64,000 nucleotides of DNA, taken from the NCBI RefSeq assembly GCF_043641665.1, contig NC_092181.1, positions 8,052,057 to 8,116,056 on the forward strand, read 5' to 3'. This document shows, piece after piece, positions 36,127 through 47,764 of the stretch (the stretch's first letter is position 1; each line of letters opens with the position of its first letter). The stretch comes from Enoplosus armatus. Taxonomy: Eukaryota; Chordata; Actinopteri; Centrarchiformes; Enoplosidae. The notes beneath the pieces were generated by a model. The model did not search any database, was not told where the DNA came from, and saw nothing but the letters and a program-made list of their open reading frames with translations. The translations under genes were made by a program, and so were the position numbers.

Positions 36127-36548
36127 AGAAACTTTCATCTGTGAGAATGGGGGGTGGGGGGGTGGTGGAGAGAAAGTTACGGCGGTTGTAATGCTGTCAG
36201 AAACTTGCTTGTGATGGAGAAGGGGAGAAACTATTTGCGAATGTTGACTGTCTTTTGTCATTGATCTATTCTGGCTTGTCACGGGTGCTGCAGAGAAGAA
36301 AAAAAAAGAAAAAGTTTTGTCTCACAGCGGAATAGTCGCTCACTGGATTGTTATAGCGCTGTGGGGGGGGGGGTCAGAACCAAGCGAGTGGACATCACCA
36401 AAACTGGTGAAAAGGCGCCTGAGTGGCAAAAACAAAAAAAAAGAAAAGAAATCACTGAATTGCGAGATCAAACGGCGCACGAGCAAAACTCTTGACGGGG
36501 AGGATCCTCGAGCTAGGGGGAGCGAGAACATGAGGCGCAAGGAGAGCT

Positions 36549-36563
36549 GGGGGGGGGGGGGGG
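36549..36563. repeat. Poly-G tract, 15 bases
   Basis: Uninterrupted G run on the plus strand. Confidence 0.95.
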
Positions 36564-37605
36564 ACGCAAACTCGTAGGATCACTGCTCAATCCTCTGCCC
36601 CAGGTTTAACTAACACAGTGTAAAGCCCTGGAGACAGGTTTGCGTCGATACCCACCATGCAGTAATTGCAGCAGCGACACAAATAATGACCACGTGCAGA
36701 GGAACATCCACAACAATATTGAATCACCAGTGGTAGACGGGGGCGCGGAAGGTCCGACATTTCAAAAAAAATAATTAGTATGTAAGCATTTCACAGAGAC
36801 GGGGGCAAGTTTTCAAAAATATGATATTTGGCCAGCCGTCCAGCGCCCATGTGAGATCAATACGGCCTGAATTAATGGGGAACTTAACAAGGCACTTAAA
36901 ACCCTCTTAACAGGACAGATAAAAACCCAGTGAACTTTGAAGGGTAATGAACATTTTTTATCCCCACGAAGCTGCAGGCTTTATTAGCTGAAACAAATGG
37001 AGCAGGCACTTAAATCAGACACTAAAATTGACTTCTAAATAAATTAAAGGTGGCGGGAAATACAACAGAGAGGCCTGTTTTAGTCCCAATTCGCAGCAAA
37101 TCTGGAGGTGCGGGAAAAAAAAAAAACGGCGAGGAGGTGGTATTTGTATTCTCCAACTTCTCCCCGCGCGGGTCCACAAAGACTCCTCAAAGGCAGAGAT
37201 GATCTAAGACCATCAGCAGCTTCAGACTGCGGTGTGACGTTTGAAGAATGGGGCCCTAATTCATCATTAATCTCGACTCTGCCGGTGATGGCAGTCAGCC
37301 TGTTTGCTGTCCATCAGATTGTTCTGATCTGGGCAGGGGGTGTGGGGGGGGGGCGATCAGGAAACTAAACCGAAATCCAGCCGTCACATTTATTTGCTTC
37401 AAATCAAAGGCTTCAACAATCAAAAGTTTATTTTGCTAATTTGCCAGCTTTTGATGTGGGATGAATGGCTTCCTGTGAGTGATACGTTATTTTTCTTTCT
37501 AGCAGCTAATACATCCTCAAACGATCCACCTAAAATAGTTTGGCCCTGCTGTCCAAAATAACCCATATGACAAAATGACATTTTCTGACCATCCACCTCG
37601 ATGGT

Positions 37606-38010
37606 TAAAGCTGCACAAATGAATAATTGGTCAAAATTACAATTATTACCCAACTTCGCAGTTCCCCCGTCAGCTCTGTTTAGCTTTTTTTAGCAGCTTT
37701 CTGCTTGTTGTTTTAGATTCTCGCTTTCTCAAAACTCTTGTCAACCTTTGTTTCCGACCGCAGGAAACATCTATATCAAGCAAACAAGCTCCGATGAACC
37801 CGGTTTACGCAAACCTTTTCCCAGCACCGAACGCCTGACGCGCAAAGTAAGCGGCTAGGTGGTGAATTTAATGGAGCATTTGGCAGCTACAGAGCCAGAG
37901 ATTTCCTTCAGGAGTTGGTGGAGACCAAAACCAGAGCTAAAAGAGAGAGAATATTGGACTTACAATCATCAGGGGACCGGAAAACACGATTCCATATGAA
38001 TGCTTCTGTC
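37606..38010 (+). repeat. Dispersed repeat R1, copy B (longest uninterrupted copy)
   Basis: Begins TAAAGCTGCAC and includes CGCAGTTCCCC, GGCTAGGTGGTGAATTTAAT, GGAGCATTTGGCAGCTA and AGAGCCAGAGATTTCCTTCA. GGAGTTGGTGGAGACCAAAA, GAATATTGGACTTACAATCA and AACACGATTCC follow. Every landmark has a counterpart in at least one other R1 copy. No open frame or terminal inverted repeat was seen, so R1 is probably non-autonomous. Confidence 0.75.
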
Positions 38011-38160
38011 TTCTTGATGTGAGGGCATTTGTGTCATCACGTCTGCCATAAAACCTTTTATGGAGGTGATAACATGTAAATGTTGTGTTTATCGCGGCAA
38101 TAAAATGTCTCTAATGCAGATTTAATGTTTGGTTCAATTTAGGCAGCTACTTGGTGAAGG

Positions 38161-38335
38161 TTAGGGAGAGATCCCTAAGGCCACCAGGCTACACCGAACA
38201 ATGTAGCCTGGTATATGTTAATGATCGTACTTGTAAGATCTACAAGAAACAACCATGTGAACTCTATTACGTCAAACTGAACCTGGATCCTGTCATAAAT
38301 GATCCAGTCGCAGGCCTACTAAGGTCTCGTGAGAC
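38161..38335 (+). other. Cluster of five short perfect hairpins
   Basis: Successive perfect inverted repeats: 38161-38178 (7-bp stem TTAGGGA, GAGA loop), 38183-38212 (11-bp stem ACCAGGCTACA, 8-nt loop) and 38230-38246 (6-bp stem CTTGTA). Then come 38284-38306 (6-bp stem TGGATC) and 38324-38335 (5-bp stem GTCTC). They lie just after R1 copy B, in a 93-codon chance frame (38151-38432). The 11-bp and 7-bp stems are the notable ones. I do not recognise a known structured RNA. Confidence 0.5.
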
Positions 38336-38339
38336 AGCC

Positions 38340-41300
38340 ATTGTCGGCAACCTTCTGTTAACTGTGTCAAAATGTTCCATTTGGTATGGTTATCCTCCAA
38401 GTTTTGTTTGGTTTATGGTACAAAAATGCTAAACCTGTGGGTTCCGCCACTGCCAGCTTAAAAACCATGCAATTTCTTGAATACCAGTCCAGAATGCTAA
38501 CAGGGCTAAGAGAAATATGCTAATGTTATCCAGAGGAAGGAAGGACCTCCTGACATTGCCTGCAATATTGTCCTTTAATGAGAAACAAGTCAATCTCATT
38601 TCTCACGAAGCCAATCCAATTTTGAAGAACAGCTTAATAGCTAACTGCATTAATGGACTCATGCGGAGAGCACCAAGGAGGACCCCATGAAAACATCATC
38701 TACATAATATTCAGCCGCTTGAGATACACCCACACCCCTCAGTTCACCGTGCGACACGGCTCTATCCTTCTGGATTGCTGATTCTGGATTGCTGATTTTT
38801 TCTTTTTTTTTTTTTTTTTAGACGCGAGCGACAAACTTTGTTTGGTAAATTATACAGAGCTGCGATGGGAGCCGTGCTCCCCCAAGCAGATGGCTCCTTT
38901 TACTATAATCAGTGTGCTAAGCACTGGATAATACAAACTTTAATGAGTTCAAAGCAAACTTTCTCTCACTCACTCACAGCTGCTTTGCCTCAGAGTCACA
39001 AATCAATCCATTATTACAGGTAAAACAACAGCAGAGCGAGAGGGAGGGAACGGTGGTCATTAGCGCTGACAAATGAAAGGCCTGTGGATGCAGGGTAATT
39101 CATCTGGAGCTGAATATTCCGCTTCCAACGCCAATAAAGAAGAGGTCCAATGTTAAAGAATACACGTTCCATTAAGATCCTATACCCATTTATAGTGTAC
39201 TTAGTCCAAAAACAGCAGCTACTGTATAGTTTATGAGTCTACAGTTCAACTCCCCCGGAAGATACAACTTTAAAACAGATGGTCAGTAATACGATGCATC
39301 AGGCTTATGATTTCAGGGGCTTCCTTTCAGGGTTTGCCAAAGGAAAATCGTGTCTTATTTTCACTGCTTTGCCAATCCTTTTCCATTGGCGGTGACAACA
39401 TCGTCCTTGACAAAGTCATTTCTGAGATTTGGGAACACGGAAACAGTTCCGCCGCATTTATCTAAACCCCTTTTGGCGGTAAACTGTACAGAAAAAAAAA
39501 AACTGTGCGCACAACTGCAGTGCAGGAGTCTGTGCGATACATCGTCTCACAAAAACTGCCTCCATTTATCGCAGTCGGGTAATGACTTGACTGGTCACCT
39601 TTGCTGTCTCTTTCAAACTACTTCAGCTGACCTTTTGGTTTGTTTGCTTGAGTTTTTGCCACCACGTCACCATGTTCACAAACTCCATTCAGCGATTACT
39701 TTGGTCAGAGGAGTGCTATTATTAGTGTTAGGAATGATACGAAAATAAGACCAAAGTTCTAGGAAAGCTAAATTCCCCTGTAATATCTTACGCATTCCGC
39801 TATATGAGTTGGGTTACGCTCAAATGAAATTGTCTTGAATTTACAAATGACTAGTTTTGAATTGGTTGGAACTACAGACGCGTTCTCTCGTCTAATCTCA
39901 CTTTATAGGATCTGACTCGAGATGATCACAAAATATGAATAAAAATAACAATTTAATGGCACGAAAGTCAAGTCAAGCTTCTCGCTATTAAATCGCTACA
40001 AACGGATTTATGCCAAAGTACCAACGTTTTCGATTATTTCACCTGAGATTTCCGAGTTTGTGGTTTTGTGTGCGCTTTTCTTACTGGTTAGGCTGAAAAA
40101 TGTCAATAAATCATGAATAAAAATGTTTTCGTCCGGACATTAACTTTGATTGTTGCTCATTTAGTCATAAATATTTCATGTTCAAAAGAAATAGCTACTT
40201 AAGGTTTTCTTACTTAAGGTTTTGAGGGGCTTTGAACATGTCGGTCGGAACGATTTGTGACAATAACTACATTTTTCTTTTTTGGTATACATTTTTATAT
40301 TCAGCTGAAATTGAATGTACTGTCAACAAATTGTAGCTCAGCTCAAGGTCCACTTTCTCGCTTTTTTCCTGGACCATATCAAGAAGCTCATGTGGTTTGT
40401 TTAAAAGGGGAGTAAGTGAGCCTTGAGCTGAGATCATTTTCTTTCCAAGGTCCAGAATGAGCTGTCAGCCTGTATTTTAAAAAACTTTTCACAAGTTTAC
40501 AGCAAAGACAAACCAAGTTCAAGAGAGAGTCTCAATAACTCGGGAAAAACTCACTGTACAAGCCCTACAGTGCCACTGATTGTGCACTAAAAAAAAAAAA
40601 AAAAGAAAAAAACACTGCGACAGTCTGTTCCACCCCATGGACAGACTGTTCTCACATTTCTGAAGAGGACAGGGAGTTTCAGTCGTATGAAGTAGCCTAT
40701 GTTGTGGAAAGCCCAGAAGCCCCTTGGTTGAATTGCTCTCTGGTCCCGCTTGCCCCGAGTCCTACAGACGGCAAATTTAGCTGAGGCCTGTAAGCGCTGA
40801 ATCTCTTGGGCGCCTAGTGACATATCTAACCGTGGCAGCTAAAGCTCCTGTTATTTAGGGCTTCATTTAGTTGGATCCGCACTCGTTGGGAATACGTCGG
40901 GAAAGCAAACGACATTATTCAAAGGTCTCCAGACTGCGCAGTCCTGGCAATCAAAGAAAACCACGTACATGTGCTATTTCTGTATCTGTGTTCCCCAGGA
41001 TACTGTACCTCAAGTACAACACCAAGAGTTACAAGTTACAAAAAAACAAAGTGCACGGGTTTGCACCAAGGCAGCTCCGACTTTTCAAAATAAAGTTAAA
41101 AGCTTCAGACTCCAGACCTTGTTTCGGTGCAACTCGTGCTTAGGACCATAAATAATGAACCGTTTCTTTAAATACGATAGCTTTATGAATAAATTAACAC
41201 GATTGTAGTGAAAGGGTTGGCTGAAATCTCTGCAATTTCGTACATGCTACTCTCACGGTCATGTTTTATGCACGTGCTCCTTTTGAAATGCTACTTCCCA

Positions 41301-42230
41301 GCACCTGATCCGTGCTGAAGAGGAGAAGGGGTTAATTACGCAGCTTTTTAGTATTTAATCAGAGATGTTGATATTTCAGTAAACTGACAAGTACCTTTAT
41401 AGGTTTAATAGCGCGAGTAAACTTCGGCTGTAACCTGACTAACTCCATGCAGAGTAAAAACATCACACTCCCTTTTGTGCAAGCACAAGCAGAACCCTTA
41501 CAAATGACTTGACAGACTTTGTTGCTCCTCTGAAAGGAAACTGGATATTATTACAAATGACGCAACAACTGAGAGACCAAACATTTGTCTGATGAGCTTT
41601 TTTAGCGAGGGGGGTGACAAACGATGGCGCATAATGTGTTGTAATTATGCAGAGTAATGCAATTCCCCCGTAAAGCTCTATTCTCTGCAGCCTTTTGATA
41701 GGGGAAAACAAACCCGGCGCGGAGTCAGCTCCAGTTCAGCACGGAGCTGTCTGTCGGGGGCCAGCTGTTGGGGGCTAACAGGGATAACAAAAGGGGCCTC
41801 CGTTCAAACTCCGAACGCCGCTTCAAAGTCTTTTTCACTGGCTGTATCTGCAAAGTGCACGGAGAGCGCTGAATGGAAAGAAATCACATTTGGTGCCGTG
41901 AACCTCTTCGAAAAGGAGTCAGGAGCAACGTTCACATGCAGGTTTACCACAAGTTTACCACCGTCTTCTGCTGTCGGCAATGTAGGTGTGGATTAGTCTT
42001 TTTTTTCTGGATCACTAGCTGTTTTATCAGCAAATGTGCTTTCATTATATGCTGTATTATCTTACATTGTACAGTGCCTAGTTACTAACAAACTCTGCTG
42101 CCCGGCTGACTGTCAGTCTATGGTGTGCACCACACATACAATGCATATTGTAGTGGGGGGGGGAGTTCCAGTACCATCATGTGAAAATACTATCCAATAC
42201 AATCTTGCATTCAAAACTATACTTTTAGCA
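38340..42230. other. Intron block without a gene
   Basis: Contains T and A homopolymers (38802-38819, about 40589-40611), the inverted repeat at 40337-40432, and a 15-bp direct repeat TACTTAAGGTTTTCT at 40196-40225. The 132-codon plus-strand frame at 39350-39748 has no recognised domain. No exon was found. Confidence 0.55.
40337..40432. repeat. Imperfect inverted repeat, 19-bp arms
   Basis: CTCAGCTCAAGG at 40337-40348 is exactly complementary to 40421-40432, and CACTT at 40351-40355 to 40414-40418, so 17 of 19 arm positions pair. The 58-base spacer contains a further 6-bp pairing (GGTCCA with TGGACC). It could fold as a long stem-loop RNA from either strand. Confidence 0.6.
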
Positions 42231-42232
42231 GA

Positions 42233-42603
42233 CACGTAGCAACACCAGCGTTTCTTTTGGACTCGTGTTCCTGGCCTCCTGATGAATTCAAGTCCAACGC
42301 TCACTCTTGTTTCAGCTCCGTTTTGCTCTCCAAGAACTCTTGGGGAGCGCTAGTCGCTAACTTTGCAGTGCACAGTGGGTTTTATCAGAGCCTTTTCTGC
42401 TGGCTTTATCTAAAACGAGGCTGACGAGAGTGGCGAGACCGAACATTTGTGGATCTGACACCAAAACAATGAGCTAAAAGACATTTAAAACAATTAAAAA
42501 CACTCTGTAAAGCTGAGGGGAACTGCAGAGGACTACAGGAGACCCCTTTCACGTTACACGTAATCATTTTATCCATAGGTAATATACACATATTGAGTAG
42601 TGC
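42233..42603 (-). repeat. Dispersed repeat R1, copy D
   Basis: The reverse complement begins TAAAGCAGCACTACTCAATA and has CTGCAGTTCCCCTCAGCTTT, AAAGTTAGCGACTAG and GAGAGCAAAACGGAGCTGAA. It ends with GTGAGCGTTGGACTTGAATT and CATCAGGAGGCCAGGAACAC. Relative to copy B it lacks the central GAGCATTTAGCAGCTA section. It abuts repeat R4. Confidence 0.72.
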
Positions 42604-42604
42604 T

Positions 42605-43062
42605 GCTTTAAGATACAAAAACAAAAACAGTGTTAAGTATTATCAGCAAAAAGTATCTAAAGCTGTAGTAGTCATGCAGAGTGTCTTTCCCCTTTTCCCG
42701 AGTGTTATATATATGTATATATATATACATACACATACATACATACATATATATATGTGTGTGTGTGGATGCATTAACATGTAAGCAGCATTTTAGTGCT
42801 TAACTACCTTACGTACAGTTGGATCGGTGAATTTAAAAAGTTACATATTTTAGAAACAGATCACATGTTTTGCGTGTAAAATCTTAATCTGCAAATGAAA
42901 CTAGTAACTACAGCTGGAATAAAAAAATGTACTGGAGTAAAAAAAAGTACAATATGAGCCTCTAAAATGGAGTGAAGTTGAAGTACACAGTTGCGCGAAA
43001 CAGAAATACTGAAGTGACGTACATGTACCTCAAATCTGTACTTAAGTACAGCACTTGAGGGT
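42605..43062 (+). repeat. Dispersed repeat R4 with an internal microsatellite
   Basis: The order AGTATTATCAGCAAAAAGTA, GTTATATATA, GGATGCATTAACATGTAAGC and AGCATTTTAG is followed by ACAGATCACATGTTTTGCGT, TAAAATCTTAATCTGCAAA, GTACCTCAAATCTGTACTTA and AGTACAGCACTTGAG. It matches an abundant teleost dispersed repeat that I recognise but cannot classify. A mixed (AT)/(CATA)/(TG) array at 42704-42768 occupies the place where the family has a short TATATA stretch. Confidence 0.78.
42704..42768. repeat. Compound (AT)n-(CATA)n-(TG)n microsatellite
   Basis: AT units, then CATACA/CATACATA units, AT again and (TG)n. Partly self-complementary. Confidence 0.9.
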
Positions 43063-43064
43063 AC

Positions 43065-45340
43065 AAATCAAGATTTCCCGCTTTTATTCTGAAGGCCAGG
43101 TGCCCACATTAGAGGGAACACACATCAAAGCTGCTAGTTTGCCAAACCGTGCACAGAGACTATGACCCCTGCATCAACATATACAGTTCTCCATCTGCCA
43201 TGTGACCCTTGAGGAGCCATACCTTCTATTATCAGTCACGTTTTTTAAGACACAGGACGCGGCTTTCAACCGTTACATTTTGTCTTTATGAAAATCAGCT
43301 GCGCTCCCGCCGAGGAGAGGCAGAACCATTTATTTCCCATTTCCACCGTGACCAAGAGAATGCGGCTTCCAACCTGGACCTATAGATAGAATGAAACGGC
43401 CTTTATTCCACAACTCATCATTTTAATTTAAGAACTGCCGATGTGTGTGCTTTTTAGGGAATGCATTCACTCCATGTTGAGGGGCTCCGGTCGCTTTCTT
43501 GGCGCTGTTCGTTGCTCACTGCTCCCAAAAAAAACTGCACATCCATGAATACGTTCTGTGTCGTAATGAGGTGTAAACTGTGTGACAAAGAGAGACGAGA
43601 AGATGCTGTGAGGAACTCTGGAAAAATCTGAGTGCCTCAGCTTATCTCACCTCGAGCTCATACTCTGCTTTGTCACTGTTTTTTGTTTGTTTTTTTTCCC
43701 CATCGCAAGCTTGAAAGCAGCGAACAAGTGAAACAGCTCATCGAAGCCTTTAATAAAACAATAATTCAGTTAATATTTTACAACCAGACGCCCCTTGGGG
43801 ACCCAGTATATCAGACCATGACTTGGTTAATGTGCCAACATGCTGATTTCATTCAAGTTTTCTTAATTCTAATGAAGATGCCCGTCATTCTGCAGTGAGA
43901 GTGAAAGTTTCCAAACCCAGTTATGGCGCAACATTAATCTTCGCCGATGCAACTGGGGGGGGGGGGATTACAAATTACAATATGGTGCACATCAGAGTGC
44001 TGAAACTCCTACCTGTTTTATGTCTGGCTTGATGTCATGACTACGCACAGTGAGTGATGGATACACACAACCTGTCCTCTCCTCCGGGCGCTGACGGGTT
44101 GGAGCCGGAATAAAAAATGCCAGTGACATTACAGAGAGAGTTATGGTCCTCTAGGGGGAAGATCAAGAGAGAAGCGCCACACAGTCGCACACTGCAGGGA
44201 TCAGTACAAACACGCTATTCAAATGACAGCAGAGAGCTGGATTATCACTCCCACGCAGGGGAACGGGAGGGGAGGAAAATAAATAAATAAATCAATACAC
44301 TACAGCATGCCAATATAAAAGGAAAAGAAAACAGATGTCTGTCTAATTTGCGGCTAAATGGAGTTAGATTGCAAATTGTTCATTCCCCGTTTCACCCAAT
44401 TTCTCGATTTGTCACACACAATATCTAATTGTGAATCAAAACAGGGCGCTGCTAATCACACTCCTCTGCTCCCGAGAGGAGGAGTTATGTTCTGTTATGC
44501 AGAAGAAGTTCGATGGCGGTCGGGGCGGCTGGCTGCTTCTCTCCTCGCTTTCAAATCTCAGTCTGCATGACAAAACACTATTATTGCGGGCCGCTAAGCG
44601 GGAACGTTGTCGCCGTTGCCTTCGTCGCACCGCATTCACAGCAGAACAACGTCGGGGCCAGGTGACGGAGGGTTTCAGGAAGAGGGTGGCGCCGCTCTGC
44701 GTCAGCTGACTTCCACTTTGTTGTCACTTGAATAAGCCAAGGCCAAGCTGTCGATCACACGAACGTCATTTAAGCACCCCGGTGCTCGCCACGATCTGCT
44801 GCAGGTAATTAGAAGTGAGAAGCGACTCCTACACATGCTGTTTATTCTTGCGGGTACACACAGCAGCAGGTCTCCATGAATACCTGGAGGCGACGCATTT
44901 GCTATATTTAGGTGGTGTACTGCGCGTGCAAGCCCAAAACAAGGAAAGAAATAGAATGTTCTCCTGTGGGTACAATGCAAGGTTACTACCTGCAAGCGCT
45001 TATTCCACCAAAATGTCAGTATTCGTATCTGAATTTGGACTTACGCGGGAAGAGGGCGGGGCCTAGTTTGGAGGTCTAGAGTGACTTTATGCCTCATTTT
45101 CTGTGTTAAATTGTTTTCTATGGTTCTAAAGGTTGGTCTGGAGAGTGTATCATTAAAACCGAGAAAGACAAAAGACAGGCCGTAATAGCTCAGCGCGCAA
45201 TATCGCATCTTTTAAAAAGTAATAAACAGAGTTCACAGATAAGACGGTGGCTGTGCGTGCAGTGGGAGCAAGTCGTTGGAGCGTCTACAGCAAAATATTA
45301 GAACCCTATTGACAAAAATAGAAGCTTTCTTGCTACTTGT
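43065..45340. other. Intron block without a gene
   Basis: Contains a 12-base G tract (43955-43966), an (AAAT)n at about 44276-44292 and the CpG islet at 44510-44705. The segment 43735-43900 is A/T-rich, free of repeats, carries an open frame with no recognised domain, and is a candidate conserved non-coding element. No supported exon. Confidence 0.5.
44510..44705. other. CpG-dense islet
   Basis: About 20 CpG in roughly 195 bases, with words such as GCGGGCCGC and TCGTCGCACCGC. Open on both strands in short frames without known domains. Confidence 0.5.
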
Positions 45341-45348
45341 GCATGCAC

Positions 45349-45480
45349 TTTTAAGACGGCCCCTAACTTCGCACTGTAATTTTGCCCTTTTAAGATTCAA
45401 CCCGTCATATTGCACGTTTAAGATAGTCCCTAACTTCAGGGAGTCATTTTGCACATTTGAGACGGTACCTTAACTTCAGC
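45349..45480 (+). repeat. Degenerate tandem repeat, units of about 39, 29 and 39 bp
   Basis: TTTAAGA-type unit starts lie at 45349, 45388, 45417 and 45456. Full units share TTTAAGAYRGNCCCTAACTTC and end in a block like TCATTTTGCAC. The short second unit lacks the CCTAACTTC part. The fourth is truncated after CTTAACTTCAGCC. Confidence 0.65.
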
Positions 45481-45484
45481 CCAT

Positions 45485-47760
45485 CAAATACTGTTGTATT
45501 CGGTTACATCACGTACTCGCTAATACCTTGAAATCTAAATTAGGGGTGTGAGCATCCGACCACTTGCAACCTACACTTACTCGTCCCAATAAACTACCTT
45601 TTAAACAAACGTTTTCGATTCTTTTCATCATTAAGTCTTAAATCACTCCCTGTTAATGAAGACTGCTAATTATGCATTCACGTTCATTTCTGCAACATTA
45701 ATTTACATGAAAGTAAAAAGGAGTTGATTTCTCCTTGCTGTGACATTGCTTTGGCCGGAGCCATCCTGATGAGCTAAATATGTGTATAAAGAAAGGCAAA
45801 AATAGCAAAGGAGACTGAAGCCAACATTAATCACTGAAATTAACAATTTCATGATTGATGGTAATGAAAAAAAAAAAAGAAAAACTGCCTCAACTCTCCT
45901 CCCCTGTGAATCCCATTAGCCGAGTTCAACGGCCTCATGGATGCCGGAGATATCTGTTTTATCTGTGGCGTTATGGCAACGATTCATGCAGAAGCTGCAG
46001 TTACGCCGGTTTGGGTTATATGCCTGGATATGCAAACAGCAAACTGTCAGGAAATGGAGAAAAATGTCCCCAAATGTATCAAGCTGTGCCTGCTGTCTGT
46101 GTGCAAGATGAAACAGCCAGAAGCCAAAATAAAAATGCACAGAGTGCAATAAAAAAAAAAAAACGAAGACTTTATTACAGAACAAACGAAACCTTGGGAG
46201 GGACAGGTTTCAAGTTTTTAAAACATAGCAAGACGCTACCATCTGTCGTTGAAAGGTGTGCTAATCAAGCTAATCACCCGTTCCACGTGGATCCTGGTTG
46301 GCTAGCAGGAACATCCCTTACTCCATCTAACGACACAGTGCCTGCGTCACTCTGACCTGATCCTCGTTTCCTCCAGCAATTAAAACCCGCAGTGCTGGTA
46401 GACGCAGCGTGCCTCCATCTCTCATCATCTGTGAAAGAGTGAAGCCCTTTTTTTTTATTATTATTTCTTTCCCCCCCCCCACCTCAGATCAACTCATCAG
46501 TGCAGCGCTGAGGGATCAAACAGGCCGGAATTTGCTTGAGGTGTGCATCTGAAGAAGCCCTTCGATTGAGGAATACGGTAATAAGACCTCCACTTGAACT
46601 AAGCGAGGCTCATGAAGCCCCAAGGCGAAAGCAAAAGCGCGAGGAAATCTCATTAGGCACAACACTTTATTCTACGCGACTGCCCCATCACAATGTCGAG
46701 TTTAAGGAATCCCAGCAGTGAAGTTAAAGGACAGTGGGGAGAGGGAGAAAAAAAAAAAAAGCAACCTGAAGAAACAAAGACATCCCGCTCGCCTCGATGT
46801 GCCTCGGTGGCACCGAAACAGGCGCTTCTTTTTTTTTTTTTTTTTTTACAAAAGCTGCCAAGCTGCAAATTTTTCCCGCCATGAGATGAAGCAAAAGTGC
46901 TCGAACCAGCAATATTTTAGATTCCCGGGTGGAGGAATGGAAGCTAAACAGAAAGAAGTCTCCCCAAGATAACAGGAACAAAAAAGTCTCCCCGAGATAA
47001 AAATAGACAGCTTCAAACGAGTCTAGACTTTGTTCAGTTGCTTGCTGAGGGAAGAAACCTTTCAATGAGTCAACGGTGCCGCTGCTGCTGCTGCTGCTGC
47101 TGAAGGGAAGCTGGTGGAACTGTCTTCAAGGCCAGCTTCAACTTCACGGTCCTAAGAGAAATGCGCTCGTGTACCGTCAATTTTTGTTTTCAGATGTACA
47201 ATGAGGAACTTTTGATTCTTCAATGGATCATTCACTGTCATCTGCAAAAAAAAAACACTTCTCAATAAAAAGGTAGATGAAGCTGACCTTTGAGTCCCTG
47301 AATTTAAGAGGGAGTTTTATGTAAGACTAAGCTGATTAAATTGATATGGCAAAGACCATGTTTTGTTTTTCTTTATCATTTCTTTGTACATGGTTGACCT
47401 TGGAAGAAGTATGGAGGCTCAGTGGGTAGCACTAGTTGTAGCACTGAAAACCATTCTTAATTAGTTTCTTTGCTGAACAACTTGTTTTTTTTTTTTTAAG
47501 TTAACAAAATGAGTTAAATCAAATTCCTCCATCATTGTATTCTTCTGTTTCATCTTGCCTGTCTAAATGCAGCTGACGCTAAAGTGCGCTGAATCTTTTC
47601 AAATCAAGGGTCAAAAAGTTTAAAGCTGCATTCATTGGGTTTGTGTGGCCAAGTGGGTGCAGCCCAACAGGCTGAAAACATCTGACATTTTATCAAGTGT
47701 TGAACAATTGCCTGTTCACACACCCAGCAGACAGGTCAGCAACATTCGCATTCATTTGGA
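45485..47760. other. Intron block without a gene
   Basis: Contains A and T homopolymers (about 45867-45880, 46151-46162, 46828-46849), a 10-base C tract (46471-46480) and the (GCT)n listed separately. The 166-codon frame at 45855-46355 starts in an A tract and shows no domain. At 47411-47445, GGAGGCTCAGTGGGTAGCAC resembles the head of a tRNA-derived SINE but no B box follows. Confidence 0.5.
47081..47102. repeat. (GCT)n microsatellite
   Basis: Seven perfect GCT units. On the minus strand it is CAG-type. Confidence 0.95.
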
Positions 47761-47764
47761 ATCT

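Larger units (their letters stand above)
35525..37600. other. Intron block without a gene
   Basis: Contains clustered G tracts (36112-36126, 36363-36373, 36549-36563) and G-rich sequence around 36149-36161. No exon or mobile element was recognised. Confidence 0.55.

Noticed and set aside
38161..38178. TTAGGG...CCCTAA considered as telomeric repeat
   Set aside because: Only one unit on each side; it is a hairpin, not a telomere array.
39350..39748. 132-codon plus-strand open frame
   Set aside because: No domain, ordinary intron composition, no splice or promoter context.
45855..46355. 166-codon plus-strand open frame
   Set aside because: Starts in an A tract, includes a second A tract as poly-Lys, and is antisense to the host gene with no domain.
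47411..47445. Possible SINE head (GGAGGCTCAGTGGGTAGCAC)
   Set aside because: Only about 30 bases match. No B box or body follows, so it is too short to call.
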